Shown here: positions 32,730 to 41,629 of the stretch, one piece after another
Layout: every line of letters starts with the position of its first letter
Position numbering within the stretch: the stretch's first letter is position 1
Source of the DNA: Flavobacteriales bacterium UBA3431
GTDB lineage: Bacteria > Bacteroidota > Bacteroidia > Flavobacteriales > Schleiferiaceae
NCBI GenBank assembly: GCA_002381225.1
Contig: DFSS01000045.1
Location: 28,120-75,435 of the forward strand
DNA: 47,316 nucleotides
Reading direction: 5' to 3'
Made by a program: the position numbers and the translations under genes
Notes under the pieces: model-generated
What the model was told of the DNA's origin: nothing
The model's input: only the letters and a program-made list of their open reading frames with translations
Databases searched by the model: none

Positions 32730-33554
32730 TTATTTCTTGCGTTTTTCAATGATGTAGCGGTTGCTTGCCTTCTTCGGCGTACGCGTCTTGTAGCCCTTCG
32801 CAGGAATACCGTTGCGTGAACGTGGGTGACCACCGGATGAACGGCCCTCACCACCACCCATGGGGTGATCGACAGGGTTCATAGCCACACCACGAGTACG
32901 GGGACGACGACCCAACCAACGGCTGCGTCCGGCCTTACCGCTCTCCACTTGCTGGTGGTCGCTGTTTGAAACAACGCCAACCGTAGCCATACACTCGACC
33001 AGGATCATACGCGTTTCACCAGAAGGCATCTTCAAGGTGGCGTACTTGCCATCGCGCGCTGCCAATTGAGCGAAGGCACCCGCACTACGTGCAATGATTC
33101 CTCCTTGACCAGGACGCAATTCGATGTTGTGAATGATGGTACCCAAAGGCAATTCGGACAACTTCATGCAGTTGCCCACCTCAGGTGCCGCTCCTGTACC
33201 GGAAACGATGGTTTGATCCACCTTCAAGCCGTTTGGAGCAATGATGTACCGCTTCTCGCCGTCGGCATACACCACCAAAGCGATGAATGCGGAGCGATTG
33301 GGATCGTATTCAATGGTTTTTACCGTTGCGGGGATGCCAAACTTCTCACGCTTGAAATCCACAATACGGTAGCGCTGCTTCGCACCGCCACCCATGTACC
33401 GCATGGTCATTTTACCCGTGTTGTTGCGACCGCCGCTGCGCTTCTTGGGAGAAGTCAGTGACTTCTCAGGAGCTGTGGCTGTGATCGCAGCATAATCATT
33501 CACGGAGCGAAAACGCTGACCGGGAGTGATTGCTTTTAGTTTACGTACGCCCAT
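32730..33554 (-). CDS. rplB: 50S ribosomal protein L2
   Basis: This 274-residue protein is essential for subunit joining and peptidyl transfer. Motifs are GRNNTGKMTMRYMGGGAKQRYR, the SH3-like domain region and the conserved loop RGVAMNPVDHPMGGGEGR with the functionally important histidine. The C-terminal GYKTRTPKKASNRYIIEKRKK is basic. Confidence 0.97.
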   Translation of the reverse strand: MGVRKLKAITPGQRFRSVNDYAAITATAPEKSLTSPKKRSGGRNNTGKMTMRYMGGGAKQRYRIVDFKREKFGIPATVKTIEYDPNRSAFIALVVYADGEKRYIIAPNGLKVDQTIVSGTGAAPEVGNCMKLSELPLGTIIHNIELRPGQGGIIARSAGAFAQLAARDGKYATLKMPSGETRMILVECMATVGVVSNSDHQQVESGKAGRSRWLGRRPRTRGVAMNPVDHPMGGGEGRSSGGHPRSRNGIPAKGYKTRTPKKASNRYIIEKRKK

Positions 33555-33559
33555 GATGC

Positions 33560-33853
33560 TTAGAGATTTCCGTAGATGTCGATGGATTCACCAGAACGCA
33601 CATCCACAATCGCCTTTTTGAAAGAAGACTTTTTGCCTTCCAACATACCTGCCTTTGTGTAACGCACGATGTGCTTGGCGGGAACGATGATGGTGCGAAC
33701 GTTTTCGACGTTCACGTTGTACGCAGCCTCTACGGCCTTTTTTATTTCAACCTTGTTGGCTTTCTTATCTACGACGAAGGTGTAGCGATTCCGCTCCTCA
33801 GCGCTGGCTGAGGCCTTCTCCGTGATGACGGGACGAATCAGAATGCTTTCCAT
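33560..33853 (-). CDS. rplW: 50S ribosomal protein L23
   Basis: This 97-residue exit-site protein docks SRP and trigger factor. Motifs are ILIRPVITEKASA, NRYTFVVDKKANKVEIKKAVEAAYNV and VDVRSGESIDIYGNL. The start overlaps the rplD stop by one base (TAATG). Confidence 0.96.
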   Translation of the reverse strand: MESILIRPVITEKASASAEERNRYTFVVDKKANKVEIKKAVEAAYNVNVENVRTIIVPAKHIVRYTKAGMLEGKKSSFKKAIVDVRSGESIDIYGNL

Positions 33854-34485
33854 TATTTCGTAGTTAATGCCGTTTGAATTTTCTCAATTGAGCCCTCTGT
33901 CAGGATCAGTGTGCCACCGTTCAAAATTGAATAAGTATTTAGTTCTGAAGCAGTTACAACATTTGACCCCTCAAAATTGCGGGAGGACAAATATACATTT
34001 TTATCTGCCTCAGCCAACACTACAGTAGATTTCTTTCCGTGCAGTCCCAGCGCTTGCAGTACCTGGTGGTACTGCTTGGTCTTGGGGGCTTCGAAGCTAA
34101 GATTCTCAACCACAATCACTTGCTCCTCCTTTACCAAGGATGAGAAGGCTGATTTACGGGCCAAAGTCTTGAGCTTTTTATTTAGTTTGAAGCCATACTC
34201 GTGGGGAACGGGTCCGAAGACACGGCCACCACCGCGGTACAAAGGAGATTTCATGCTGCCGTGACGTGCACCACCCGTACCTTTCTGCTTGTGCAGCTTC
34301 TTGGTCGTGCGGGAAATCTCAGCGCGTTCCTTCGCCTTGTGGGTACCTTGACGCTGATTGGCCAAGTACTGCTTCACGTCCAAATACATGGCGTGCTCAT
34401 TGGGCTCGATGCCGAAAACGTCATCGCTCAGGATCGCCTTGCGACCTGTGTCCTCACCCAGTTGATTGACAATGCGCAATTCCAT
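33853..34485 (-). CDS. rplD: 50S ribosomal protein L4
   Basis: This 210-residue protein has the tunnel loop region KKLHKQKGTGGARHGSMKSPLYRGGGRVFGP (about residues 63-95) and ends IEKIQTALTTK. The last third of the gene is visibly richer in A/T and uses codons (TCA, ACT, ATT, CTA, TTA, GTA) that are rare in neighbouring ribosomal genes. Start and stop overlap rplC and rplW respectively by one base. In E. coli L4 represses the S10 operon by acting on its leader. Confidence 0.96.
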   Translation of the reverse strand: MELRIVNQLGEDTGRKAILSDDVFGIEPNEHAMYLDVKQYLANQRQGTHKAKERAEISRTTKKLHKQKGTGGARHGSMKSPLYRGGGRVFGPVPHEYGFKLNKKLKTLARKSAFSSLVKEEQVIVVENLSFEAPKTKQYHQVLQALGLHGKKSTVVLAEADKNVYLSSRNFEGSNVVTASELNTYSILNGGTLILTEGSIEKIQTALTTK

Positions 34486-35099
34486 TATTTCTCAACAATT
34501 ACGAGCGATTGCTTGGCGCCAGGTACAGAACCCTTTACCACCAGCAAGTTTTGCTCAGTGTCTATTTTCAATACTTGAAGGTTTTGGATCTTCACACGAT
34601 CCACCCCCATACGTCCACCCATGCGCGTTCCTTTGAATACGCGTGAGGGATCCGAACCTGCTCCGATTGAACCCGGTGCGCGGAGACGGTTGTGCTGACC
34701 GTGGGTGCTTTGTCCAACGCCACTAAAACCGTGACGGCGAACAACCCCTTGGAAGCCCTTACCTTTTGTCGTTCCAACGATATCCACAAACTCACCTTCT
34801 TCAAACATGTCGACGGTCAAGACATCTCCGAGGCTCACTGCGCCATCGGCAAAGTCTTTGAACTCTACATATTTCTTCTTGGCGGTGGTATTCGCCTTGT
34901 TGGCATGGCCGGCGGCAGCTTGGACGGGGTTTTTCTTTTCCCCAAATCCGATCTGCACGGCTGCGTAACCATCGACATCTTCTGTTTTGACTTGGGTGAC
35001 CACACAGGGGCCCAATTCGATGACCGTACACGGCTGGTTCTTACCCTCCGCGTCGAAGATGCTGGTCATTCCGATTTTCTTGCCAATTAGTCCAGGCAT
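34485..35099 (-). CDS. rplC: 50S ribosomal protein L3
   Basis: This 204-residue protein starts MPGLIGKKIGMTSIFD. Its central extension, which reaches the peptidyl transferase centre, is visible as QGVVRRHGFSG and SDPSRVFKGTRMGGRMG. Its stop overlaps the rplD start (TAATG). Confidence 0.97.
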   Translation of the reverse strand: MPGLIGKKIGMTSIFDAEGKNQPCTVIELGPCVVTQVKTEDVDGYAAVQIGFGEKKNPVQAAAGHANKANTTAKKKYVEFKDFADGAVSLGDVLTVDMFEEGEFVDIVGTTKGKGFQGVVRRHGFSGVGQSTHGQHNRLRAPGSIGAGSDPSRVFKGTRMGGRMGVDRVKIQNLQVLKIDTEQNLLVVKGSVPGAKQSLVIVEK

Positions 35100-35117
35100 G
35101 ATTTCAATTGGAATTGA

Positions 35118-35423
35118 TTAAACTTTGATTTCTACTTCCACACCGCTAGGCAGCTCCAACTTCATCAGCGCGTCAATCGTCTTGCTGGATGAAGAGTAGA
35201 TGTCCAACAAACGCTTGTAGCTGGATAGCTCAAACTGCTCGCGGGCTTTCTTGTTGACGTGAGGTGAACGCAGTACCGTGTAGATACGCTTGTTCGTGGG
35301 AAGGGGGATGGGACCGTTCACAACAGCACCCGTGCTCTTCACCGTTTTCACGATTTTCTCTGCACTCTTGTCGACGAGCATGTGGTCGTACGACTTGAGT
35401 TTAATGCGAATTTTCTGGCTCAT
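35118..35423 (-). CDS. rpsJ: 30S ribosomal protein S10
   Basis: This 101-residue protein also serves as NusE in transcription antitermination. Motifs are IRIKLKSYDHMLVDKSAEKIV, GPIPLPTNKRIYTVLRSPHVNKKAREQFE and a final LPSGVEVEIKV. It directly follows fusA (15-nt gap); tuf, which often precedes rpsJ in other bacteria, is absent. Confidence 0.97.
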   Translation of the reverse strand: MSQKIRIKLKSYDHMLVDKSAEKIVKTVKSTGAVVNGPIPLPTNKRIYTVLRSPHVNKKAREQFELSSYKRLLDIYSSSSKTIDALMKLELPSGVEVEIKV

Positions 35424-35437
35424 AGGATGGAAAAGAC

Positions 35438-37567
35438 TTATTTGCTTCCTTTTACTTTCTCGATCACCGCTTCAGCAATGCTGGAGGGGGTTTCGGCATA
35501 GTGGCTAAACTCCATGGAGGAGCTACCACGTCCTGAAGTGATCGTACGCAACGTGGTCACGTAACCAAACATTTCACTCAAAGGCACTTTGGCGCGAACG
35601 ACAGAGTCACCCTCTTTCGTGTCCATACCTTCTACAATACCGCGGCGCTTGTTCAGGTCACCGACGACGTCACCCATGGAGGATTCAGGCATCACTACCT
35701 CAATCTTCATCATCGGCTCCAGAATCACGGGACGTGCTTTCTTACCTGCATCACGGAAACCAATCTTGGCCGCCAATTCAAAGGACAGGGAGTCCGAATC
35801 CACCGGGTGGAAAGAACCGTCCGTCAAGGTCACCTTCATGGTGTCGATGGCATAACCAGCCAACGGACCATTGTTCATGGCATCCTTGAAGCCCTTTTCC
35901 ACAGCGGGAACGAATTCACGAGGAATGTTACCACCCTTGATCTGGTTGTCAAATTGAAGCTGACCGGTAAAGTCTTCGTCGGCAGGACCGATGGTGAAGA
36001 CGATGTCCGCGAACTTACCGCGACCACCCGTTTGCTTCTTGTACACCTCACGGTGGTTGTAGTTAGATGTCAGAGCCTCTTTGTACTGTACTTGAGGAGC
36101 ACCTTGGTTACACTCGACCTTGAATTCACGCTTCAAACGGTCAACAATGATTTCCAAGTGCAATTCACCCATACCCGAGATGACCGTTTGGCCCGTCTCT
36201 TCGTCCGTGTGCACGCGGAAGGTGGGATCTTCTTCAGCCAATTTGGCCAAAGCCATACCCAACTTATCCACGTCCGCTTGGGTCTTAGGCTCTACCGCCA
36301 AGCCGATAACAGGCTCGGGGAAGCTCATAGACTCGAGAACGATGGGACGCTTCTCGTCGCACAAGGTGTCACCCGTACGGATGTCCTTGAAACCTACCCC
36401 TGCACCGATGTCACCCGCTTCGATCATGTCGATGGGGTTCTGCTTGTTCGAGTGCATTTGGAAGATGCGTGAGATACGCTCCTTGTTTCCAGTACGCATG
36501 TTCTTGGTATACGAACCTGCGTCAATCTTACCAGAGTATACGCGGAAGAAGCACAGACGACCGACAAAGGGGTCGGTGGCAATCTTGAACGCCAAGGCTG
36601 CAAAAGGCTCTTCGGGATCAGGCTTGCGCACTTCTTCGAGCTCCGTGTCAGGGTTGGTGCCGGTGATACCCTCTACGTCAACGGGAGAAGGCATGTACGA
36701 CATCACGGCGTCCAGCATCGTTTGAACACCCTTGTTCTTGAAGGCTGAGCCACACAATACGGGGGTGATCTTCTGAGCGATGGTCGCTTTGCGAATGGCG
36801 TTCACCAATTCTTCCTTGGTGATGCTATCTGGATCGTCAAAGAACTTCTCCATCAAGTTGTCATCGAATTCGGCCACCGCCTCTACCAACTTTTCGCGGT
36901 ATTCGGCTACCGTCTCTACCAAGTCGGCAGGGATGTCCACCACCTTGTAGGTCATGCCTTGCGTGGCATCGTCCCAAATGATGGCTTCATTCGTCAACAA
37001 GTCCACCACACCCTGGAATTCCGTTTCAGCACCGATGGGCACCTGCAAGGGGATGGGGTTTCCTTTCAATTTTTCGTCGATCTGGCGAACTACGTTAAAG
37101 AAATCTGCACCGGTCCGGTCCATTTTATTGACGAAAGCAATACGAGGTACGTTGTACTTCGTTGCTTGACGCCACACGGTTTCCGTCTGGGGCTGAACAC
37201 CACCTACCGCACACAAGAGTGCCACGGCACCGTCCAAAACGCGCAATGAACGCTCTACCTCAACGGTAAAGTCTACGTGTCCTGGAGTGTCGATGATGTT
37301 AATCTTATACTGCTGGGTATCGGCGGTATCCTTTCCTTGAACGGTTGGGAAGCGCCAAAAACAGGTCGTAGCAGCCGATGTGATGGTGATTCCGCGCTCC
37401 TGCTCCTGAACCATCCAGTCCATGGTCGCAGCACCGTCGTGTACTTCACCAATTTTGTGGCTTACACCTGTGTAATAGAGGATACGCTCCGTGGTCGTCG
37501 TCTTGCCCGCATCGATGTGGGCCATGATACCAATGTTGCGTGTGAATTTTAAATCGCGCTTTGACAT
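35438..37567 (-). CDS. fusA: Elongation factor G
   Basis: This 709-residue translocation and ribosome-recycling GTPase has G1 AHIDAGKTTTTERIL (residues 16-30), G2 region ERGITITSA, G3 DTPGHVDFT and G4 NKMDRTGAD. Domains II-V follow (for example GMGELHLEI in domain III and GRGSSSMEFSHY in domain V). The length and the complete G motifs fit the canonical housekeeping EF-G. It is the third gene of the str-type start of the operon. Confidence 0.97.
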   Translation of the reverse strand: MSKRDLKFTRNIGIMAHIDAGKTTTTERILYYTGVSHKIGEVHDGAATMDWMVQEQERGITITSAATTCFWRFPTVQGKDTADTQQYKINIIDTPGHVDFTVEVERSLRVLDGAVALLCAVGGVQPQTETVWRQATKYNVPRIAFVNKMDRTGADFFNVVRQIDEKLKGNPIPLQVPIGAETEFQGVVDLLTNEAIIWDDATQGMTYKVVDIPADLVETVAEYREKLVEAVAEFDDNLMEKFFDDPDSITKEELVNAIRKATIAQKITPVLCGSAFKNKGVQTMLDAVMSYMPSPVDVEGITGTNPDTELEEVRKPDPEEPFAALAFKIATDPFVGRLCFFRVYSGKIDAGSYTKNMRTGNKERISRIFQMHSNKQNPIDMIEAGDIGAGVGFKDIRTGDTLCDEKRPIVLESMSFPEPVIGLAVEPKTQADVDKLGMALAKLAEEDPTFRVHTDEETGQTVISGMGELHLEIIVDRLKREFKVECNQGAPQVQYKEALTSNYNHREVYKKQTGGRGKFADIVFTIGPADEDFTGQLQFDNQIKGGNIPREFVPAVEKGFKDAMNNGPLAGYAIDTMKVTLTDGSFHPVDSDSLSFELAAKIGFRDAGKKARPVILEPMMKIEVVMPESSMGDVVGDLNKRRGIVEGMDTKEGDSVVRAKVPLSEMFGYVTTLRTITSGRGSSSMEFSHYAETPSSIAEAVIEKVKGSK

Positions 37568-37579
37568 GATCTCAATAGA

Positions 37580-38050
37580 TTAGAAACGGAAGTGTGAGAA
37601 GGCTTTGTTTGCCTCGGCCATCTTGTGAACATCCATACGCTTCTTCACTGCTGCGCCTTCTTCTTTGGCGGCAGCCATGATTTCACCGGCTAGCTTCCCA
37701 GCCATGCTCTTTTCGTTGCGACCACGAGCGTAGCCAATCATCCACTTCATAGCCATGGAGATTTTGCGCTCGGGGCGGATTTGCTGAGGAATCTGGAAGG
37801 TCGAACCCCCTACACGGCGGCTGCGGACTTCCACATGAGGCATTACATTGGTCAAAGCGGTCTTCCACTGCTCCAAACCGTTGGCTTCGCCAGACTTTTC
37901 AGAGACCAAGTCGATGGCTTCGTAGAAGATGGCATAAGCCGTAGACTTCTTACCGTCATACATCAAATTGTTGACGAAGCGGGTTACCAAGGGATCGTTG
38001 AAACGGGGATCCGGTAATAGGGGGCGCTTCTTAGCACGCGTCTTTCTCAT
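37580..38050 (-). CDS. rpsG: 30S ribosomal protein S7
   Basis: This 156-residue head-assembly protein has MRKTRAKKRPLLPDPRFNDP, NNLMYDGKKSTAYAIFYEA, PHVEVRSRRVGGSTFQIP and KMAEANKAFSHFRF. In E. coli S7 binds the rpsL-rpsG spacer to repress translation; here the spacer is only 9 nt, so that mechanism cannot apply in the same form. Confidence 0.97.
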   Translation of the reverse strand: MRKTRAKKRPLLPDPRFNDPLVTRFVNNLMYDGKKSTAYAIFYEAIDLVSEKSGEANGLEQWKTALTNVMPHVEVRSRRVGGSTFQIPQQIRPERKISMAMKWMIGYARGRNEKSMAGKLAGEIMAAAKEEGAAVKKRMDVHKMAEANKAFSHFRF

Positions 38051-38059
38051 GGTTTCCTA

Positions 38060-38440
38060 TTATTTTTTGACTTTGGGTCGTTTTGTACCATACTTCGAAC
38101 GGCGCTGCATGCGGCCATTCACACCGGCGGTATCCAAGGCACCACGTACAATGTGGTAGCGGACACCAGGCAAGTCTTTCACACGTCCGCCGCGCACAAG
38201 CACGATGGAGTGTTCCTGAAGGTTGTGGCCTTCACCGCCGATGTAGGCGTTGACTTCGTTTCCGTTGGTGAGGCGCACACGGGCAACCTTACGCATCGCG
38301 GAATTCGGCTTCTTAGGAGTTGTTGTGTACACCCGCGTGCATACGCCGCGGCGTTGAGGGCAGGAGTCCAGCGCTGCGGACTTGCTCTTCTTTTCGAGTT
38401 TGACTCGTCCTTTACGAACGAGCTGCTGAATGGTAGGCAT
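38060..38440 (-). CDS. rpsL: 30S ribosomal protein S12
   Basis: This 126-residue decoding-centre protein has TTPKKPNSAMRKVARV and GRVKDLPGVRYHIVRG. Lys43 and Lys88, the usual streptomycin-resistance positions, are wild type, and the aspartate after Lys88 (a known methylthiolation site in E. coli) is present. It is the first gene of the 32-gene ribosomal operon, preceded by a ~57-nt leader from the predicted start site. Confidence 0.97.
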   Translation of the reverse strand: MPTIQQLVRKGRVKLEKKSKSAALDSCPQRRGVCTRVYTTTPKKPNSAMRKVARVRLTNGNEVNAYIGGEGHNLQEHSIVLVRGGRVKDLPGVRYHIVRGALDTAGVNGRMQRRSKYGTKRPKVKK

Positions 38441-38482
38441 TCTTGTTAATTGTGTTGGTTGTCGTCGCTACAATAAAATACA

Positions 38483-38499
38483 CCCCTACTTTTTAGGGG
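38483..38499 (-). promoter_or_regulatory. Hairpin at the 5-prime end of the rpsL leader
   Basis: A 6-bp stem, CCCCTA/TAGGGG with a 5-nt loop, lies just after the predicted transcription start of the ribosomal operon. It lacks a U tract, so it is not a terminator; it might stabilise the mRNA or serve as a regulator site. Confidence 0.35.
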
Positions 38500-38503
38500 A
38501 CTG

Positions 38504-38511
38504 CAAATGTA
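38504..38511 (-). promoter_or_regulatory. -7 box of the ribosomal operon (TACATTTG)
   Basis: This is an exact TAnnTTTG match on the minus strand, 63 nt upstream of the rpsL ATG and well placed to drive the whole rpsL-rplQ operon. No -33 box was convincing. Confidence 0.6.
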
Positions 38512-38582
38512 GACCATTTTTCGCTTCTAATCATTCTGATTTTCTTGCAGTTTTCAAACTTTTTCATCGCAACGCTTAACGC

Positions 38583-38590
38583 TACCTTTG
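38583..38590 (+). promoter_or_regulatory. -7 box of the helicase gene (TACCTTTG)
   Basis: An exact TAnnTTTG match ends 10 nt before the ATG at 38601, implying a very short leader. It lies ~70 bp from the divergent ribosomal promoter. Confidence 0.55.
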
Positions 38591-38600
38591 GAACCCTTCC

Positions 38601-40958
38601 ATGTCGAGTTATTTATCCGCCCTCAATTCGGTCCAACAACAAGCTGTCCAACAGACGGAGGGCCCTGTCATGGTAATTGCTGGCGCGGGTTCTGGAAAGA
38701 CACGTGTTCTCACCTACCGCATAGCTTACCTCATGGAGCGCGGGGTGGATCCATTTAACATCCTCTCGCTCACGTTTACGAACAAAGCAGCCCGTGAAAT
38801 GAAAGGGCGAATTGAGAAGCTGTTAGGCGGAACGGAGGCGAAAAATCTGTGGATGGGCACCTTCCACTCCATTTTTGCGCGCATCCTTCGAATTGAAGGC
38901 CATCGCCTCGGCTACCCGTCCAACTTTACGATCTACGACAGCGAGGATGCCCAAAAAGTCATCGCCGGATTGATTAAAGAGCGCGACCTAGACAAGGACA
39001 TCTATAAGGTCAAAGGCGTAGCGGGACGCATATCGTCCTACAAGAACAACCTGATTACCCCCAAGGCCTACCAAAGCCGGGCCGACTTGCAGGAAGCCGA
39101 TGCCTCGGCCCGCATGCCCAAGATAGGAGAGCTCTACGCGGCGTACATGGAAAAGTGCTTTCGGGCGGGCGCTATGGACTTTGATGACCTCTTGCTCAAA
39201 ACCAACGAGCTCTTCGTCAAGTTTCCTGAGGCGCTGGCTCGCTATCAAGAGCGATTCAAGTACATCCTCGTGGACGAGTACCAGGATACCAACCACTCCC
39301 AATACCTCATCGTCAAGGCCTTGGCATCGCGCTTTGAGAACTTATGTGTCGTGGGCGATGATGCGCAAAGTATCTATGCCTTTCGCGGGGCGAATATTCG
39401 GAATATTCTCCATTTCCAAAAGGATTACCCCGACGCCAAACTGTTTAAACTCGAACAGAACTACCGGAGCAGTCAATGCATTGTAGAGGCAGCCAACTCA
39501 CTGATCAAACACAACCAGGACCAGCTCGAAAAAAACGTTTGGACGGAGAATCCCCCAGGGGAACGCATCGTAGTTCACAAAAGCGTGAGCGATTCGGATG
39601 AGGGCAACTACGTCGCCCAAACCATCTGGGAACTCCACATGCGGGAACATTTGGCTCACGACCATTTTGCGATTCTCTACCGCACGAATGCCCAATCCCG
39701 GGCCTTTGAAGACGCCTTGCGTCGCCGCAACATCCCGTACCGGATATTTGGAGGACTCTCCTTCTACCAACGCAAGGAGGTCAAGGATCTGATGGCCTAT
39801 GTGCGCCTGACCATCAACCCCAAAGACGAAGAGGCCTTTCGACGGGTCATTAATTTACCTGCCCGAGGAATTGGTGACACGACCCTCGCCCGTTTGACCA
39901 TCGCCGCGAATGAGCGGCAGACCAGCCTTTGGGATGCGGCCGCCGAAGCAGGACCCTGGGGGGTAGCCATCAACAAACCCACGCAGGAGCGCCTATTAGC
40001 TTTTGTGGACTTGGTCAAATCCTACCAGATCATCGCCGAGCAAAAAGACGCCTTTGATGTCGTGGAGCACATTGCCCGTACCAGCGGACTGATCAAACTG
40101 TTGTCCGACGACAAAACGCCTGAGGGAATTTCGCGCTACGAGAACGTTCAAGAGCTCCTGAACGGCATCAAAGACTTTGTAGAGCAGCAACAGCAAGTGG
40201 AAGATGGTGACCCGAGTCTGGGGGCCTTCTTGCAGGATGTGGCGCTTCTCACCGATGCGGACCGCCCGGACGACGACGACCGCCCCAAGGTGAATTTGAT
40301 GACGATTCACTTAGCAAAGGGCTTGGAGTTTCCCGCTGTTTTTGTGGTGGGCATGGAAGAAAACCTTTTTCCCTCCATGATGTCCATGGGTTCGCGGTCG
40401 GATTTGGAAGAAGAACGCCGGCTATTCTACGTGGCGCTGACTCGCGCCGAAAAACGCGCCTTCCTGACCTATGCCCACGTACGGTACCGCTGGGGCAAAC
40501 TCATCGATTGCGAGCCCAGTCGCTTTTTGGAGGAACTGGACGAAGCGCACCTCGATGTGCACATCCCCGAATTTCAACCTAGCTATTCCGTCCCGCAAGA
40601 GCTGCGGGATGCCTTTGACCTATCCGCCCCCCGGAGCCGCACCGCTCGTTCAGGGAGCGCCTCGCGCCCGGCGAAAGCACCCGAGCGCCCAAGCAGTCCG
40701 CCTCCTGCACCCGTGCGCTTCCGTCGACCGACCGCACTCAAGCCCCTCCAACAGGCCACACAGTCTGCATCGGCGAGCTCGCATGCCCTCGACTTGGATT
40801 TGGACGTTGGCGTACGGGTGGTGCACGACCGATTTGGCATCGGAAAAGTGACCGAATTAACGGGCGAAGGCAGCGAGAAGAAAGCGACCATCGTCTTTGA
40901 CAACGCCGGAGAGAAAAAATTGCTCCTCAAGTTTGCTAAATTGCAACTCCTATCATGA
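38601..40958 (+). CDS. UvrD/PcrA-type ATP-dependent DNA helicase
   Basis: This 785-residue superfamily 1A 3'-5' helicase has Walker A GAGSGKT (residues 28-34), motif Ia LTFTNKAAREMK, motif II DEYQDTN, motif III VGDDAQSIYAFRGA, motif IV QNYRSS, motif V TIHLAKGLEFP and motif VI FYVALTRAEKR. After a disordered Ser/Pro/Arg-rich linker (about 670-730), the C-terminal ~50 residues (VRVVHDRFGIGKVTEL...) form the Tudor-like RNA-polymerase-binding domain found in PcrA/UvrD. It likely acts in nucleotide excision repair and transcription-coupled repair. Its end overlaps the DUF4290 gene by 4 nt. Confidence 0.95.
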   Translation: MSSYLSALNSVQQQAVQQTEGPVMVIAGAGSGKTRVLTYRIAYLMERGVDPFNILSLTFTNKAAREMKGRIEKLLGGTEAKNLWMGTFHSIFARILRIEGHRLGYPSNFTIYDSEDAQKVIAGLIKERDLDKDIYKVKGVAGRISSYKNNLITPKAYQSRADLQEADASARMPKIGELYAAYMEKCFRAGAMDFDDLLLKTNELFVKFPEALARYQERFKYILVDEYQDTNHSQYLIVKALASRFENLCVVGDDAQSIYAFRGANIRNILHFQKDYPDAKLFKLEQNYRSSQCIVEAANSLIKHNQDQLEKNVWTENPPGERIVVHKSVSDSDEGNYVAQTIWELHMREHLAHDHFAILYRTNAQSRAFEDALRRRNIPYRIFGGLSFYQRKEVKDLMAYVRLTINPKDEEAFRRVINLPARGIGDTTLARLTIAANERQTSLWDAAAEAGPWGVAINKPTQERLLAFVDLVKSYQIIAEQKDAFDVVEHIARTSGLIKLLSDDKTPEGISRYENVQELLNGIKDFVEQQQQVEDGDPSLGAFLQDVALLTDADRPDDDDRPKVNLMTIHLAKGLEFPAVFVVGMEENLFPSMMSMGSRSDLEEERRLFYVALTRAEKRAFLTYAHVRYRWGKLIDCEPSRFLEELDEAHLDVHIPEFQPSYSVPQELRDAFDLSAPRSRTARSGSASRPAKAPERPSSPPPAPVRFRRPTALKPLQQATQSASASSHALDLDLDVGVRVVHDRFGIGKVTELTGEGSEKKATIVFDNAGEKKLLLKFAKLQLLS

Positions 40959-41617
40959 TTGAAACTTCCCAAATTGCCGCACTGGCTCTCGACTACAACA
41001 CGGACCGCGAAGACCTTCGCATGCCTGAATATGGCCGGCATGTGCAATCGATGATTGCATACTGCTTGACGCTTCCCGACCGGGAACATCGGACCAAGGT
41101 CGCGAACAGCATCATCGATGTGATTGGCAACCTCAACCCGGGCCTGCGGGACAATCCGGACTACCGGCATAAGCTGTGGGACCACCTCTTTGTGATGTCC
41201 AATTTTGAACTGGATGTAGATTGCCCCTACCCCACCCCCACGAGGGAAAAGCTAAGTGGGAAGCCGGATGCCGTGCCCTACCCTCAAAAGAGCCGGAGCC
41301 ACCGCTACTATGGCAATATTCTCCAGAATTTGATCTCCACCGTCGCCGATATGGAGGCCTCGGAGGAGCGAGATGCCATGGAGTTGGACATTGCCAATCA
41401 AATGAAGCGCGCCTATTTATCCTGGAACAAGGACAATGTGGACGACGCAGTCATCTTTGCCGAGCTCCGGATTTTGTCCGGGGGCCGTTTGGGCCAAGAA
41501 AAAGCCGCCCTTTCCGTAAACCGGGGAGTCGTCTCGCAGAATGCTCCCTTGCATACCCGCACCAAGAAGAAGCCCAAGCCTAACTTCAAGCGGAAAACCA
41601 ATTTTAAACGCAAATAA
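40955..41617 (+). CDS. DUF4290 domain-containing protein
   Basis: This 220-residue protein of a Bacteroidota-specific family of unknown function has characteristic segments LALDYNTDREDLRMPEYGRH, WDHLFVMSNFELDVDCPYP and YYGNILQNLI. The core (about 10-180) looks helical. The C-terminus is strongly basic (TRTKKKPKPNFKRK repeated in part), suggesting nucleic-acid or ribosome contact; this is inference. It sits between the helicase (ATGA overlap) and murA (12-nt gap). Confidence 0.88.
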   Translation: MIETSQIAALALDYNTDREDLRMPEYGRHVQSMIAYCLTLPDREHRTKVANSIIDVIGNLNPGLRDNPDYRHKLWDHLFVMSNFELDVDCPYPTPTREKLSGKPDAVPYPQKSRSHRYYGNILQNLISTVADMEASEERDAMELDIANQMKRAYLSWNKDNVDDAVIFAELRILSGGRLGQEKAALSVNRGVVSQNAPLHTRTKKKPKPNFKRKTNFKRK

Positions 41618-41629
41618 TCCCCTATCCCT

